Counted from the first letter of the stretch, positions 47,458-63,199 are shown. The stretch: DNA of 64,000 bases from Oryzisolibacter sp. LB2S (GCF_040732315.1 NZ_CP160388.1:532501-596500), one strand, 5' to 3'. The notes: a model not told the origin generated them from the sequence alone. Numbers and translations are program-made.

Positions 47458-48095
47458 AGCACATCACCTTTTATCTCGACTTTGTCTCGCCCTATGCCTG
47501 GCTGGCCTTCGATCGCCTGCCCCAGGTGCTCGAGGGCCTGTCCTATCGCCTGAGCTACCGCCCGGTGCTGCTGGGCGCGCTGCTCAAGCAGCATGGCAAC
47601 CCCGGCCCTGCGGGCATTGAACCCAAGCGTGCCTGGACCTACCGCCATGTGAGCTGGCTGGGCCACAGTCTGGGTGTGGGGCTGGAGATGCCGGCGCGCC
47701 ATCCCTTCCCGCCGCTGCCACTGCTGCGCCTGGCGCTCGAGTGCAGCGACGACGGCCTCGTCAACCGCTTCGTGGCGGGCAGCATCCTGCGCCATGTCTG
47801 GCAGGGCGGGGCGGATGCGCTCGACCCCGCGCGGCTCGATGCCCTGCGCGCACAACTGGCCGAACAGCTGCGCCAGGATGAGGGCGCGCCCGAGCGTGCC
47901 AAGCGCCTGCTGCGCGAGAACACCGAGGACGCGGCCGCGCGCGGCGTGTTCGGCGTGCCCACGTTCGAGGTCGACGGCCGGCTGTTCTGGGGCCTGGACA
48001 GCCTGCCCATGCTGCGCGCCTGCCTCGACGGCGACGCCTGGTTCGACACGCATTGGCAGCGCGCTGCAAGCGTGCCGCAAGGCTTGGGCGCTTGA
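47454..48095 (+). CDS. DsbA-fold 2-hydroxychromene-2-carboxylate isomerase-like protein
   Basis: A 213-residue thioredoxin/DsbA-fold protein with the kappa-GST-like N-terminus FYLDFVSPYAWLAF, in which serine replaces the DsbA active-site cysteine, and GVFGVPTFEVDGRLFWGLDSL near the C-terminus. Such proteins are glutathione-dependent isomerases; the substrate here is unknown. It starts with GTG overlapping the DUF1289 stop by 4 bases. Confidence 0.87.
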   Translation: MKHITFYLDFVSPYAWLAFDRLPQVLEGLSYRLSYRPVLLGALLKQHGNPGPAGIEPKRAWTYRHVSWLGHSLGVGLEMPARHPFPPLPLLRLALECSDDGLVNRFVAGSILRHVWQGGADALDPARLDALRAQLAEQLRQDEGAPERAKRLLRENTEDAAARGVFGVPTFEVDGRLFWGLDSLPMLRACLDGDAWFDTHWQRAASVPQGLGA

Positions 48096-48104
48096 ATCGG
48101 GCGC

Positions 48105-49919
48105 ATGCCCAACGCCTTCAACTTCTCCGCCTCGCCGTTCGACTGCCTGAGCCCCGAGGAGCAGGCCCTGGTCCGCGATAGCGTGGACATCGCCTACTAC
48201 CCCGAGGGGGCCGTGGTGCTCGACGTGGGGGATGCGCCCGAGCATCTGTTCGTCATCATCAAGGGCTTTGTCACGCAGACCGAGGGCGAGGAGGTGCTGG
48301 CCACATATGGGCCCGACGACTGTTTCGACGGCCGCGGCCTGGTGGCGGGCCGCGTCAGCAGCCGCTTCACCGTGGCCGAGGAGCTTGTCGCCTACCAACT
48401 CGCGCGCGCCACGGTCAAGGAGCTGATCGCGCGCAACCGCGGCTTCGGCGCGCTGCTGTTTTCCGACCTCGGGCAGAAGCTCAGCACCCTGGCGCAGCGC
48501 GCCGAGCAGCACGAGATGCAGTCGCTCACGCTCGCGCGCGTGGACCAGGCGTTTCTGCGCCCGGCCCATGTGGTCGATGCGGGCACGGACATCGTCTCCG
48601 TGGTGCGCGTGTTCCAGGAGCAGCGCACGACCAGCGTGCTGGTCAGCGGCCTGCCCGATGGCCTGGGCATCTTCTCCAACACCACGCTGCAGCGCGCCAT
48701 CCTCGACGGCCGGCCGCTCACGCAGATCACCGTGGGTGAGCTTGCCAGCCACCCGCTGGTCACCGTGCGTGCCGGCGACCAGCTGGGCGACGCCATGGCC
48801 CTGCTGCTGCGCGCGCGCGTGCACCGGCTGGCGGTGCTGGGCGACGACGACCGGGTGCTGGGCATTCTCGAGGCGCTGGACCTGTTCAGCTTCCTAGCCA
48901 ACCAGTCGCACCTGATCACGGTGCACATCGAGCAGGCGCGCGACCTGGCCGCGCTCGAGCAGGCCGCGGCCCAGGTCACGCGCCTGGTTTCGGTGTTGCA
49001 CCGCAGCGGCACGCGCATCGCGCTGGTGGCGCAGCTGGTGCAGCAGCTCAATGCGCGGCTGTTCGAGCGCGCCTGGCAGATGATTGCCCCACCCGATCTG
49101 CTGGCCAACAGCTGTCTGTTCGTCATGGGCAGCGAGGGGCGCGGCGAGCAGCTCTTGAAGACCGACCAGGACAACGGCCTGCTGCTGCGCGACGGCTACG
49201 CGCCGCCGGCCGACCTGCAGGCCATCTGCGAGCGCTTTTCCGAGGCGCTGGCGCGCTTTGGCTACCCCGAATGCCCGGGCCACATCATGGTCAGCAACCC
49301 GGCCTGGCGCGGCACGGTGAGCGAGTTTGGCGACCGTGCGCGCGGCTGGCTGCTCAGGCCCGAGGGCGACAGCCTGATGAACCTGGCCATCTTTCTGGAC
49401 GCGCACGCCGTCGCCGGCGACGCGCAGCTGCTGGCGGCGGTGCGCCAGCGGCTGTTCCAGCTGGGCGCCGAGAACGACGCGCTGATCGCCCGCTTCGCGC
49501 TGGCCATCGACGCCTTCGGCAGCCCCGCGGGCTGGTGGGGCCGGCTGCTGGGCATCGAGGACGTGACGCTCGTCAACCTCAAGAAGGCGGGCATCTTCCC
49601 CATCGTTCACGGCGTGCGCAGCCTGGCGCTGGCGCGGCGCATCACGGCCACGAGCACGGCCGAGCGCATTGCCGCGCTGCAGGGCGAGGGCCAGCTCGAC
49701 CCGGAGCTGGGCCAGGAGCTGCTGCAGGGCCTGCACTTCCTCATGGAGCTGCGCCTGCAGGCCGGCCTCGACGAGCTGGAAATGCAGCGCAGCGTGACCG
49801 GCAATGTCGACCCGGCCAGACTCACCAGCCTGCAGCGCGACCTGCTCAAGGACACGCTGTCCGTGGTCAAGCGCTTCAAGGCCTTCCTGCACCAGCGCCT
49901 GCGCATGGACGCGGTATGA
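48105..49919 (+). CDS. cNMP-binding / CBS / DUF294 nucleotidyltransferase-like protein
   Basis: A 604-residue multidomain signalling protein. Cyclic-nucleotide-binding-like domain (about 10-135), CBS pair (about 160-285), DUF294 nucleotidyltransferase domain with GSEGRGEQ (342-349) and the metal pair Asp354/Asp356 in KTDQDN, then DUF294 C-terminal helical domain (about 450-600). The nucleotidyltransferase motifs look intact. The pairing with a DnaQ-like exonuclease beside the acetate permease recurs in proteobacteria, suggesting a regulatory role in acetate use. The substrate is unknown. Confidence 0.87.
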   Translation: MPNAFNFSASPFDCLSPEEQALVRDSVDIAYYPEGAVVLDVGDAPEHLFVIIKGFVTQTEGEEVLATYGPDDCFDGRGLVAGRVSSRFTVAEELVAYQLARATVKELIARNRGFGALLFSDLGQKLSTLAQRAEQHEMQSLTLARVDQAFLRPAHVVDAGTDIVSVVRVFQEQRTTSVLVSGLPDGLGIFSNTTLQRAILDGRPLTQITVGELASHPLVTVRAGDQLGDAMALLLRARVHRLAVLGDDDRVLGILEALDLFSFLANQSHLITVHIEQARDLAALEQAAAQVTRLVSVLHRSGTRIALVAQLVQQLNARLFERAWQMIAPPDLLANSCLFVMGSEGRGEQLLKTDQDNGLLLRDGYAPPADLQAICERFSEALARFGYPECPGHIMVSNPAWRGTVSEFGDRARGWLLRPEGDSLMNLAIFLDAHAVAGDAQLLAAVRQRLFQLGAENDALIARFALAIDAFGSPAGWWGRLLGIEDVTLVNLKKAGIFPIVHGVRSLALARRITATSTAERIAALQGEGQLDPELGQELLQGLHFLMELRLQAGLDELEMQRSVTGNVDPARLTSLQRDLLKDTLSVVKRFKAFLHQRLRMDAV

Positions 49920-49938
49920 GCACCGTGGAGACCCTGCG

Positions 49939-50604
49939 ATGAGCCGGCATTACAGCAATCTGGCGCCGCTGTGGTGGGAGCGGCTGCGCCGCTGGTGGCT
50001 GGTCTACCACCTGGGCGAGCCGGAGTTTTCCTACATGTTCGACCCGCCGCCGCACGACGAATGGGTGGCGCTCGATTGCGAGACCACGGGCCTGAACACC
50101 CGCAGCGACGAGATCATCTCCGTGGGCGCGGTGCGCATCGTGGGCGAGCGCATCCTGACAAGTGAGCGCCTGGAGCTGCTCATCCGCCCGGAAAAGGGCG
50201 TGAGCGCCGACAGCGTGCGCATCCACCGCCTGCGCGAGCGTGACGTGGCCGGTGGCCTGCCCAAGGACGAGGCCATGCGCCGGCTCATGCGCTTCATCGG
50301 CAGCCGGCCGCTTGTCGGCTACTACCTCGAGTTCGATGTGGCCATGCTCAACCGCGCCATCTGGCCTCTGCTGGGCATGGGCCTGCCGCAGCAGAAGATC
50401 GAGGTGTCGGCCATGTACTACGACTACAAGTTCCGCCAGCTGCCGCCCTACCAGCAGCAGGCCAATGCCGATATCGACCTGCGCTTTGCCACCCTCATGC
50501 AGGACCTGCGGCTGCCCGAGCGCGAGGCCCACGACGCACTCAACGATGCCGTGATGGCGGCCATGGCCTTCATCAAGCTGCGGCGCCTGCGCCGCGAGGC
50601 CTGA
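49939..50604 (+). CDS. DnaQ-like 3'-5' exonuclease
   Basis: A 221-residue DEDDh exonuclease: ALDCETTG (Exo I), LVGYYLEFDVAMLNRAI (Exo II) and HDALNDAVMAA (Exo III with the histidine). A Trp-rich N-terminal extension (about 1-35: WWERLRRWWLVYHLG) precedes the catalytic fold and could contact a membrane or partner. The ATG at 49939 is chosen for its upstream ggag. It directly follows the DUF294 gene and is likely its functional partner rather than a replisome proofreading subunit. Confidence 0.87.
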   Translation: MSRHYSNLAPLWWERLRRWWLVYHLGEPEFSYMFDPPPHDEWVALDCETTGLNTRSDEIISVGAVRIVGERILTSERLELLIRPEKGVSADSVRIHRLRERDVAGGLPKDEAMRRLMRFIGSRPLVGYYLEFDVAMLNRAIWPLLGMGLPQQKIEVSAMYYDYKFRQLPPYQQQANADIDLRFATLMQDLRLPEREAHDALNDAVMAAMAFIKLRRLRREA

Positions 50605-50634
50605 CCCCAGGCGCAAGGCACTGGGCGCTGCACA

Positions 50635-50662
50635 AGAAAAAGCCGGGCCCTGGGGCCCGGCT
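50635..50662 (-). terminator. Terminator of the actP operon
   Basis: On the minus strand a stem agccgggccc / gggcccggct (2-base loop, or 9 bp with 4-base loop) is followed by ttttc. It lies between the convergent exonuclease and actP genes, 43 bases after actP. Confidence 0.85.
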
Positions 50663-50704
50663 TGGCGGGGGCTTTCACGCCCCTCCCTCTGTTGTGTGGA
50701 TCGC

Positions 50705-52441
50705 TCAGTGGCCCGATGCACCTGCGGCGCCCAGACCGGTTTCGGAGCGCACCTGCTGCGCCGGGAAGGCCTCGCGGTCCTGCTTGGCGCGGGCGCTGTT
50801 GTCGGTGATCGAGAACAGCCACACGCCCACGAAGCCGATGACCATGGAGAACAGGGCCGGCGACGAGTAGGGGAACAGGGCCGAGCCCGCGGGGTTGCCC
50901 AGCGTGGCCTCCCACACCGAGGGCGACACGATGGTCAGGCCCACGGAGGAGATCAGGCCCATGAAGCCGCCGATCACCGCGCCGCGCGTGGTGCAGTTCT
51001 TCCACAGGATGGACAGGATCAGTGCCGGGAAGTTGGCCGAGGCGGCGATCGCGAAGGCCAGCGACACCATGAAGGCGATGTTCTGCTTCTCGAAGGCAAT
51101 GCCCAGCAGCACGGCGATCACGCCCAGGGCCAGGGTGGTCATGCGCGAGACCTTGAGCTCGGACGCGCTGTCGGCCTTGCCGCCCTTGATCACGGTGGAG
51201 TACAGGTCGTGCGACACGGCCGAGGCGCCCGACAGCGTCAGGCCCGCAACCACGGCCAGGATGGTGGCAAAGGCCACGGCGGAGATGAAGCCGTAGAAGA
51301 TGTTGCCGCCCACGCTCTTGGCCACCAGCACCGCGGCCATGTTGGCCGTGCCCGCGCCGCCGTGGATCACGCCCTTGACGGTGTCGGCCATCTCGGGGTT
51401 GGTCAGCACCATGGTGATGGCGCCAAAGCCGATGATGAAGATCAGCACGTAGAAGTAGCCGATCCACACCGTGGCCCAGCCCACGGACTTGCGTGCCTCC
51501 TTGGCGTTGGGCACGGTGAAGAAGCGCATCAGGATGTGGGGCAGACCTGCGGTGCCGAACATCAGTGCCATGCCGAAGGAAATGGCCGAGATCGGATCCT
51601 TGATGAAGCCGCCCGGGCCCATGATGGCCAGGCCGGCCTTGGCAGCCTCCTCGGGTGTCTTGCCGGTGTTGGCGGCGATCTGCGTGCGCACCTCCACGCC
51701 CTTGGCGAACAGCGCCTCGGGGCTGAAGCCGTAGTTGGCCAGGACCATGAAGGCCATGAAGGTCACGCCGGCCAGCAGCAGGCAGGCCTTGATGATCTGC
51801 ACCCAGGTGGTGGCCGTCATGCCGCCGAACAGCACGTAGACCATCATCAGCGCGCCGACGATGACCACCGCCACCCAGTACTCCAGGCCGAACAGCAGCT
51901 TGATGAGCTGGCCCGCGCCGACCATCTGCGCGATCAGGTAGAACGCCACCACGATCAGCGTGCCCGAGGCCGCGAAGATGCGGATGGGCGCCTGTGCGAA
52001 GCGGTAGCCTGCCACGTCGGCAAAGGTGAACTTGCCCAGGTTGCGCAGCCGGTCGGCCATCAGGAAGGTGATGATGGGCCAGCCCACGAGGAAGCCGATG
52101 GAGTAGATCAGCCCGTCATAGCCCGAGGCCATCACGGCCGCGGAGATGCCCAGGAAGGACGCGGCCGACATGTAGTCGCCCGCGATCGCCAGGCCGTTCT
52201 GAAAGCCCGTGATGCCGCCGCCCGCGGTGTAGAAGTCGGCGGCCGAGCGGGTCTTGGAGGCGGCCCACTTCGTGATCCACAGCGTGGCGACCACGAAGAC
52301 GGCGAACATGATGATGGCCGTCCAGTTGGTCTCCTGCTTGGCGGCTTCGCCCAGGTCGCCACCTGCGGCATGGGCCAGGCCTGTGGCGGCGAGGCCGGCG
52401 AGGGCCAGCGCGGCGCTGGCAAATGTCTGTGCGCGCTTCAT
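50705..52441 (-). CDS. actP: Cation/acetate symporter ActP
   Basis: A sodium:solute symporter-family transporter for acetate and other short acids. The 578-residue protein has a cleavable signal (about 1-25), about 13 helices and family motifs [51 protein letters not shown] and [17 protein letters not shown]. Its ATG overlaps the DUF485 stop (ATGA). It would bring in acetate, the product of the aldehyde dehydrogenase step. Confidence 0.94.
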   Translation of the reverse strand: MKRAQTFASAALALAGLAATGLAHAAGGDLGEAAKQETNWTAIIMFAVFVVATLWITKWAASKTRSAADFYTAGGGITGFQNGLAIAGDYMSAASFLGISAAVMASGYDGLIYSIGFLVGWPIITFLMADRLRNLGKFTFADVAGYRFAQAPIRIFAASGTLIVVAFYLIAQMVGAGQLIKLLFGLEYWVAVVIVGALMMVYVLFGGMTATTWVQIIKACLLLAGVTFMAFMVLANYGFSPEALFAKGVEVRTQIAANTGKTPEEAAKAGLAIMGPGGFIKDPISAISFGMALMFGTAGLPHILMRFFTVPNAKEARKSVGWATVWIGYFYVLIFIIGFGAITMVLTNPEMADTVKGVIHGGAGTANMAAVLVAKSVGGNIFYGFISAVAFATILAVVAGLTLSGASAVSHDLYSTVIKGGKADSASELKVSRMTTLALGVIAVLLGIAFEKQNIAFMVSLAFAIAASANFPALILSILWKNCTTRGAVIGGFMGLISSVGLTIVSPSVWEATLGNPAGSALFPYSSPALFSMVIGFVGVWLFSITDNSARAKQDREAFPAQQVRSETGLGAAGASGH

Positions 52442-52746
52442 TTGGTGACGTCCTTCAGGATTTCTTCGGTCAGTGCGTCGAACTTGCTGTTGGCGACGTG
52501 CACGTAGTACACGGTGATGATGATCGTGAACACGATCACGCCCATGCCGATGGGAATCCCCAGCGACGTCACGCCCGCGCCAATGGGCTTGGCGAGGAAG
52601 GGCTTGTCGAAGGCGATCAGTCCGATGTAGCCGTAGTACACGACCAGCATCAGTATCGTCAGGACGATGCCGAGCGGGTTGCGCCTGGCGCGCAGCTCCT
52701 GGTACTTCGGGTGGCGTTGAATCTTCTCAACGACGGGGTCAGTCAT
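52438..52746 (-). CDS. DUF485-family membrane protein (YjcH-like)
   Basis: A 102-residue protein with two transmembrane helices (about 30-50 and 62-88) and the N-terminal [12 protein letters not shown] motif typical of DUF485. It is encoded immediately upstream of actP and overlaps it, the standard yjcH-actP arrangement. It is thought to assist the permease. A strong aaggag site precedes the ATG at 52746. Confidence 0.93.
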   Translation of the reverse strand: MTDPVVEKIQRHPKYQELRARRNPLGIVLTILMLVVYYGYIGLIAFDKPFLAKPIGAGVTSLGIPIGMGVIVFTIIITVYYVHVANSKFDALTEEILKDVTK

Positions 52747-53060
52747 GCTTGTCTCCTTGGGTGATGCGTCATGCAAGGCTGTGATGCGATGCACAAACGG
52801 GGCGGATTCTGCGAAGCACGACTGACCAAATGCTTACGCGCTGCAATGCAGCAATTTCGCGCCATTTGCGGTGTTTTGCCCCATATTTCGCATCAAAAAA
52901 AGATGGCTACGGGTTTCTTCCTGGGTTGTAAGCCTGCGTTCAGATTGGCGTCAGCTTGCGTAAGAAAGGCGTCAGCGCGCCGTCAGTCGGGACGCAGATA
53001 GTGGGATGACAGGCACTTGTAAGTGCCTGTGATTCCAAACGAAATAGACAGGAGACAACA
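52747..53060. other. Divergent regulatory region between actP and MHS transporter genes
   Basis: No gene seen. The stretch 52840-52940 is AT-rich for this window and probably contains divergent promoters. Three GTCAG repeats occur near 52950-52990 (ggcgtcagcttgcg, ggcgtcagcgcgc, cgtcagtcgg). A perfect inverted repeat lies at 53009-53030. Confidence 0.6.
53009..53030 (+). promoter_or_regulatory. 22-base perfect inverted repeat upstream of the MHS transporter
   Basis: Acaggcactt-gt-aagtgcctgt lies 31 bases before the transporter ATG. It could be an operator or a hairpin in the 5' leader. There is no T-run, so it is not a terminator. Confidence 0.5.
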
Positions 53061-54743
53061 ATGTCAATCAGCGCTACACAGGGCGCGGGCATCAAGGTGG
53101 CCGCAGGGCCCATGACGCCCGAGGAACGCAAGGTGATCCTCGCGTCTTCCCTCGGAACGGTGTTCGAGTGGTACGACTTCTACCTCTACGGCTCGCTCGC
53201 GGCCATCATCGCCAAGCAGTTCTTTGCCGGCCTCGATCCCACCTCGGCCTTCATCTTCGCCCTGCTGGCGTTTGCCGCGGGCTTCATCGTCCGGCCCTTT
53301 GGCGCGCTGTTCTTCGGCCGCTTGGGCGATCTGATCGGCCGCAAGTACACCTTCCTGGTCACCATCCTGATCATGGGCCTCTCGACCTTCATCGTCGGGG
53401 TGCTGCCCAACTACGCCAGCATCGGCGTGGCAGCGCCGGTGATCCTCATCATCCTGCGCCTTCTGCAGGGCCTGGCGCTCGGCGGTGAGTATGGCGGCGC
53501 CGCCACCTACGTGGCCGAGCACGCCCCCAACGGCAAGCGCGGCGCCTACACGGCCTGGATCCAGACCACGGCCACCATGGGCCTGTTCCTGTCGCTGCTG
53601 GTGATCCTGGGCACGCGCACCATCACCGGCGAGGCCGTGTTCAACGACTGGGGCTGGCGCATTCCCTTCCTGGTGTCCATCCTGCTGCTGGGCATCTCGG
53701 TGTGGATCCGCATGCAGCTGTCCGAGTCGCCGGCCTTCCGCAAGATGAAGGCCGAAGGCAAGACCTCCAAGGCGCCGCTGGCGGAGTCCTTCGGTCAGTG
53801 GAAGAACCTGAAGATCGTGCTGATCGCCCTGTTCGGCCTCACGGCCGGTCAGGCCGTGGTCTGGTACACGGGCCAGTTCTACGCGCTGTTCTTCCTGACG
53901 CAGCAGCTCAAGGTCGATGCGGTGACGGCCAATCTCATGATTGCCGCGGCGCTGCTGATCGGCACTCCGTTCTTCCTGGTGTTCGGCTCGCTGTCCGACA
54001 GGATAGGCCGCAAGAGCATCATCATGCTGGGCTGCGCGCTGGCCATCGTGACCTACTTCCCCGTGTTCAAGGCGCTGACCGTGGCCGCCAACCCGGATCT
54101 GGCAGCGGCCCAGGCCCACAGCAAGGTGGTGGTGGTGGCCGACCCGAAGGAATGCTCGTTCCAGTTCAACCCCACGGGCACGGCCAAGTTCACGAGCTCC
54201 TGCGACATCGCCAAGCAGGTGCTGGCCGCCAGCTCGGTCAGCTATGACAACGAAGAGGCGCCCGCCGGAACGCCCGCCGTCATCAAGATCGGCGACGACG
54301 TGATCCCCAGCTACACGAGCAAGGGCATTTCCGCCGACGAGGCCAAGGCCAAGGATGCTGAGTTCAAGAAGGCCGTGGCAGACACCCTGAAGGCCGATGG
54401 CTATCCCACCAAGGCCGACCCCGCCAAGATGAACAAGGTGATGATGGTCGTCATCCTGACCTATCTGGTGATCTTGGTGACCATGGTCTATGGCCCCATT
54501 GCCGCCATGCTGGTGGAACTGTTCCCCACGCGCATCCGCTACACCTCGATGAGCCTGCCGTACCACATCGGCAACGGCTGGTTCGGCGGCCTGCTGCCTA
54601 CCATGTCGTTCGCCATCGTGGCCCAGACCGGCAACATGTACAACGGCCTGTGGTACCCCATCATCGTGGCCGGCATGACCCTGGTGATCGGCATGCTGTT
54701 CCTGCGCGAGACCAAGGACGTGGACATCTACGCCAACGACTGA
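53061..54743 (+). CDS. MHS-family (ProP-like) major facilitator transporter
   Basis: A 560-residue proton symporter of the metabolite:H+ symporter family. It has VFEWYDFYLYGSLAAIIAK, the loop motif RFGxLFFGRLGDLIGRK and LQGLALGGEYGGAATYVAEH. It is about 120 residues longer than usual: residues about 340-455 form a hydrophilic, alanine/lysine-rich loop (including CSFQFNPTG and SSCDIAK with two cysteines) before the last helices. The substrate is unknown; dicarboxylates, betaine or aromatic acids are typical of the family. An aggag site precedes the ATG. Confidence 0.88.
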   Translation: MSISATQGAGIKVAAGPMTPEERKVILASSLGTVFEWYDFYLYGSLAAIIAKQFFAGLDPTSAFIFALLAFAAGFIVRPFGALFFGRLGDLIGRKYTFLVTILIMGLSTFIVGVLPNYASIGVAAPVILIILRLLQGLALGGEYGGAATYVAEHAPNGKRGAYTAWIQTTATMGLFLSLLVILGTRTITGEAVFNDWGWRIPFLVSILLLGISVWIRMQLSESPAFRKMKAEGKTSKAPLAESFGQWKNLKIVLIALFGLTAGQAVVWYTGQFYALFFLTQQLKVDAVTANLMIAAALLIGTPFFLVFGSLSDRIGRKSIIMLGCALAIVTYFPVFKALTVAANPDLAAAQAHSKVVVVADPKECSFQFNPTGTAKFTSSCDIAKQVLAASSVSYDNEEAPAGTPAVIKIGDDVIPSYTSKGISADEAKAKDAEFKKAVADTLKADGYPTKADPAKMNKVMMVVILTYLVILVTMVYGPIAAMLVELFPTRIRYTSMSLPYHIGNGWFGGLLPTMSFAIVAQTGNMYNGLWYPIIVAGMTLVIGMLFLRETKDVDIYAND

Positions 54744-54779
54744 CCCTGGGGGCCCGCATGGGCCCTCTTCGACGCAACG

Positions 54780-54809
54780 ACAGCCCCGCCAGCGCGGGGC
54801 TGTTGTTTT
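54780..54809 (+). terminator. Terminator after the MHS transporter gene
   Basis: A 10-bp stem acagccccgc / gcggggctgt with a 4-base loop, followed by tgtttt, 36 bases past the stop codon. Confidence 0.9.
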
Positions 54810-54959
54810 AAAGCGTCATTTCATGGGGTAAACGAGGTGCTTATTGCCCGCCCGCTCCTAGAATTTGGGCTGTAGGAGCGCATGGGTTTCGTTGGTCATA
54901 TGCCTGTCACTCACAGTGCTTACTACTCCTGATAGACACGAACATTCAAGGACATCCCC

Positions 54960-55976
54960 ATGCATAAAGCCAATCGCCTTCTGCTCGCCACCCTGGCACT
55001 GGTCGGCACCTCCGCCGTTTTCGCCCAAAGCAGCGTCACGCTGTACGGCCGTGTGAACACCACCGTGGAACACCAGAAGGACGGCGACACCAAGGTCACC
55101 GGCCTGTTCAACAACGCCTCGCGCTTTGGCATCAAGGGCACGGAAGACCTGGGCGGTGGCCTGAAGGCGGGTTTTGCGCTCGAGAGCGGTTTCGCTTCCG
55201 ACACGGGTGCCGGCACGGGCTGGCCCGGCCTGGCGAGCAGCGGCAGCGGCATCAACTTCGGTCGTCAGAGCGAAGTGAACCTGTCGGGTGGTTTCGGCAT
55301 GGTGCGCCTGGGCAACTTCACGCCCGAGTCCTACTACGCCACGGCCGACTATGTCAGCATGCACAACCATGACACCGGCTCGTCTTCCGACGCGCTGTAC
55401 TACGACCCGGTGTGGTTCGGCGGCCTGGGCACCAAGAACAAGATCGGTTACCGCACCCCCAGCTTCGGTGGTCTGACGGTTGACGCCGCCGTGCTGATGC
55501 ACGAGAAGGCTGCCGGTACCAACGACAAGTACGGCTACGACCTGGCTGCCAACTACAACATGGGTCCCCTGCACCTGGGCGCCGGCTACAGCTATGTGGA
55601 CAGCAACTACCAGGTTGCCCTGCGCGCCCTGTACACCTTCGGTCAGTTCACCGTGGGTGGCTACTACCAGCGCAACAAGGACGACAACCAGTTCGGCGCC
55701 GGCGCCGGCACGCGCAACAACTTCCGCCTGTCGGGCATGTATGCCCTGGGTGCCTCCGAGTTCCACGTGAACGTGGGCCGTGCCAACTCCTGGAGCAAGG
55801 TCAACGATTCGGCCGCCACGCAGTGGACCCTGGGCTACAACTACAACCTGAGCAAGCGCACCAAGGTCTACACCTTCTACACCCGCGTGAACAACGGCAA
55901 TAACTCCGCCGTCAACGTGTCGAACAGCGGCGACGACTTCAGCTCCTTCGCCCTGGGCGTGCGCCACAACTTCTGA
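54960..55976 (+). CDS. Gram-negative general porin (Omp32-like)
   Basis: A 338-residue outer-membrane porin. Signal peptide about 1-22 (ends VFAQ), start of the mature barrel SSVTLYGRVNTTVEHQ, the family segment NNASRFGIKGTEDLGGGLKAGF, the constriction-loop region around SMHNHDTGSSSD, and C-terminal phenylalanine (GVRHNF). It resembles the anion-selective trimeric porins of Comamonas and Acidovorax. Flanked by terminators, so monocistronic and probably strongly expressed. Codon use is less GC-extreme than in neighbouring genes, as expected for an abundant protein. Confidence 0.95.
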   Translation: MHKANRLLLATLALVGTSAVFAQSSVTLYGRVNTTVEHQKDGDTKVTGLFNNASRFGIKGTEDLGGGLKAGFALESGFASDTGAGTGWPGLASSGSGINFGRQSEVNLSGGFGMVRLGNFTPESYYATADYVSMHNHDTGSSSDALYYDPVWFGGLGTKNKIGYRTPSFGGLTVDAAVLMHEKAAGTNDKYGYDLAANYNMGPLHLGAGYSYVDSNYQVALRALYTFGQFTVGGYYQRNKDDNQFGAGAGTRNNFRLSGMYALGASEFHVNVGRANSWSKVNDSAATQWTLGYNYNLSKRTKVYTFYTRVNNGNNSAVNVSNSGDDFSSFALGVRHNF

Positions 55977-56040
55977 TTCACGGCAGCGCGAGCTGCTCGG
56001 GGCGCGGATTGGAGTCATCCAGTCCGGTGCCTGAATCTAC

Positions 56041-56075
56041 AAAGGCCTCACATGCGAATGTGAGGCCTTTTTTTG
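56041..56075. terminator. Terminator after the porin gene
   Basis: A 12-bp stem aaaggcctcaca / tgtgaggccttt with a 6-base loop, ending in a run of T on the plus strand. The A-run at its left side makes it possibly bidirectional, serving the convergent binding-protein gene too. Confidence 0.92.
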
Positions 56076-56125
56076 TCCGCAGGCCTGGGGGGCGGCGGCA
56101 CGTCCTTGCCGCCCCATGCGGCAGG

Positions 56126-57238
56126 TCAGCGACGGAACTTGCCGTCCGCGCTGATGATCGACAGGTCCGCGAAGTCCAGGCCCGTATGCTCGCCTGCGTC
56201 GTAGGAGAGCTGCAGGCCGCCCAGGTCGAAATGCTGAATGGATTCCAGGGCCGTGCGGATCTTGTCGCGCGTGGGCTTGGCCCCGGCGCGGCGCAGGCCT
56301 TCGACCAGCACCTTGGCCGCGGCAAAGCCCTCGAGCATCGCGGGGCTGACCTCGCCCTGGCCGCTGGCCTTGTTCAGCTCGATGGCTTCGCGCACCAGGG
56401 GGTAGGCCAGGCTGCGCTCGTTGGGATAGACCTGGGACACGATGACGCCGCGCGCATGCTCGCCCAGGCTCTTGATGAAGCCGGTCGACGCATTGTTCGA
56501 CAGTGTGACGAGCTGCGCCGTCGAGCCCGCCTTGCGCAGCGCGGCATAGCCATCGACCACGGTGGTGCCCGAGCCGATGATCATCACGGCCTGGGCCTGC
56601 GCCTGGGCGATCTTGGTGGCCAGGGGGGCGAAGTCGGGCTGGCTGCGATTGAACTTTTCCAGCACCACGGGTTGCAGCTTGGCGTGGGCCAGACCCTTTT
56701 GCGCACCGGCCACACCGTCGGCGCCGAAGCTGTCGTCGGCATAGAGCACGGCGATGCGCTCCGTGCCCAGTGTGGCCAGGTGGGTCATGGCCTTTTCGGC
56801 CTCACGCTGGTAAGTGGCGCGAACGTTGAAGACGTTCTTGCGCACGGGCTGGTGCAGCACCATGGCGCCCGTGGAGGGGCCCACGAGGGCGACGCCATGC
56901 CGATCCAGGTGCGGGATGATGGCCTCGGTGTGCGGCGTGCCGCGCGTGAGGAACATGACATCGACCTTCTTGTCCTCGATGAGCACGCGGGCATTCTCGC
57001 CGGCCGTCTTGGGGTCGAACTTGTCGTCCATGGTGATCAGCTCGATCTTCTGTCCATGGACGCCCCCCTTGGCGTTCACGGCGTCGATGTAGAGCCTGGC
57101 GCCGGCCGCCGTTTCCTGCACGCCCGCGCCCACGACGCCCGAAAAGCCGGCGGTCTGACCCACGAGGATCTGCGCCTGGGCCGTGCCCAGCATGGTTCCA
57201 AATACCAGGGCTCCCCCCCACTTTTGCCATGTCTGCAT
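56126..57238 (-). CDS. ABC transporter substrate-binding protein, branched-chain amino acid type
   Basis: A 370-residue periplasmic binding protein of the Leu/Ile/Val (LivJ-like) class. Signal peptide about 1-22 (GTAQAQ), then QTAGFSGVVGAGVQETAAGARLYIDAVNAKGGVHG and VGPSTGAMVLH. It is an orphan: no permease or ATPase genes are adjacent. The ligand is not predictable; many such orphans in Comamonadaceae bind aromatic acids or amino acids. An aagga site precedes the ATG. Confidence 0.88.
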   Translation of the reverse strand: MQTWQKWGGALVFGTMLGTAQAQILVGQTAGFSGVVGAGVQETAAGARLYIDAVNAKGGVHGQKIELITMDDKFDPKTAGENARVLIEDKKVDVMFLTRGTPHTEAIIPHLDRHGVALVGPSTGAMVLHQPVRKNVFNVRATYQREAEKAMTHLATLGTERIAVLYADDSFGADGVAGAQKGLAHAKLQPVVLEKFNRSQPDFAPLATKIAQAQAQAVMIIGSGTTVVDGYAALRKAGSTAQLVTLSNNASTGFIKSLGEHARGVIVSQVYPNERSLAYPLVREAIELNKASGQGEVSPAMLEGFAAAKVLVEGLRRAGAKPTRDKIRTALESIQHFDLGGLQLSYDAGEHTGLDFADLSIISADGKFRR

Positions 57239-57359
57239 GGTTTCGTTCCTTTGCTTACGTTAGCAATTGTTTGAAAGCGGTCCGCAGTCTAACGGACACG
57301 GGCGCAAATGACATATGTGAATCCCTAGAATGTTCGGCCCCACCGCAGAAACACCGGCC

Positions 57360-63197
<5,838 letters not shown>

Positions 63198-63199
63198 GC

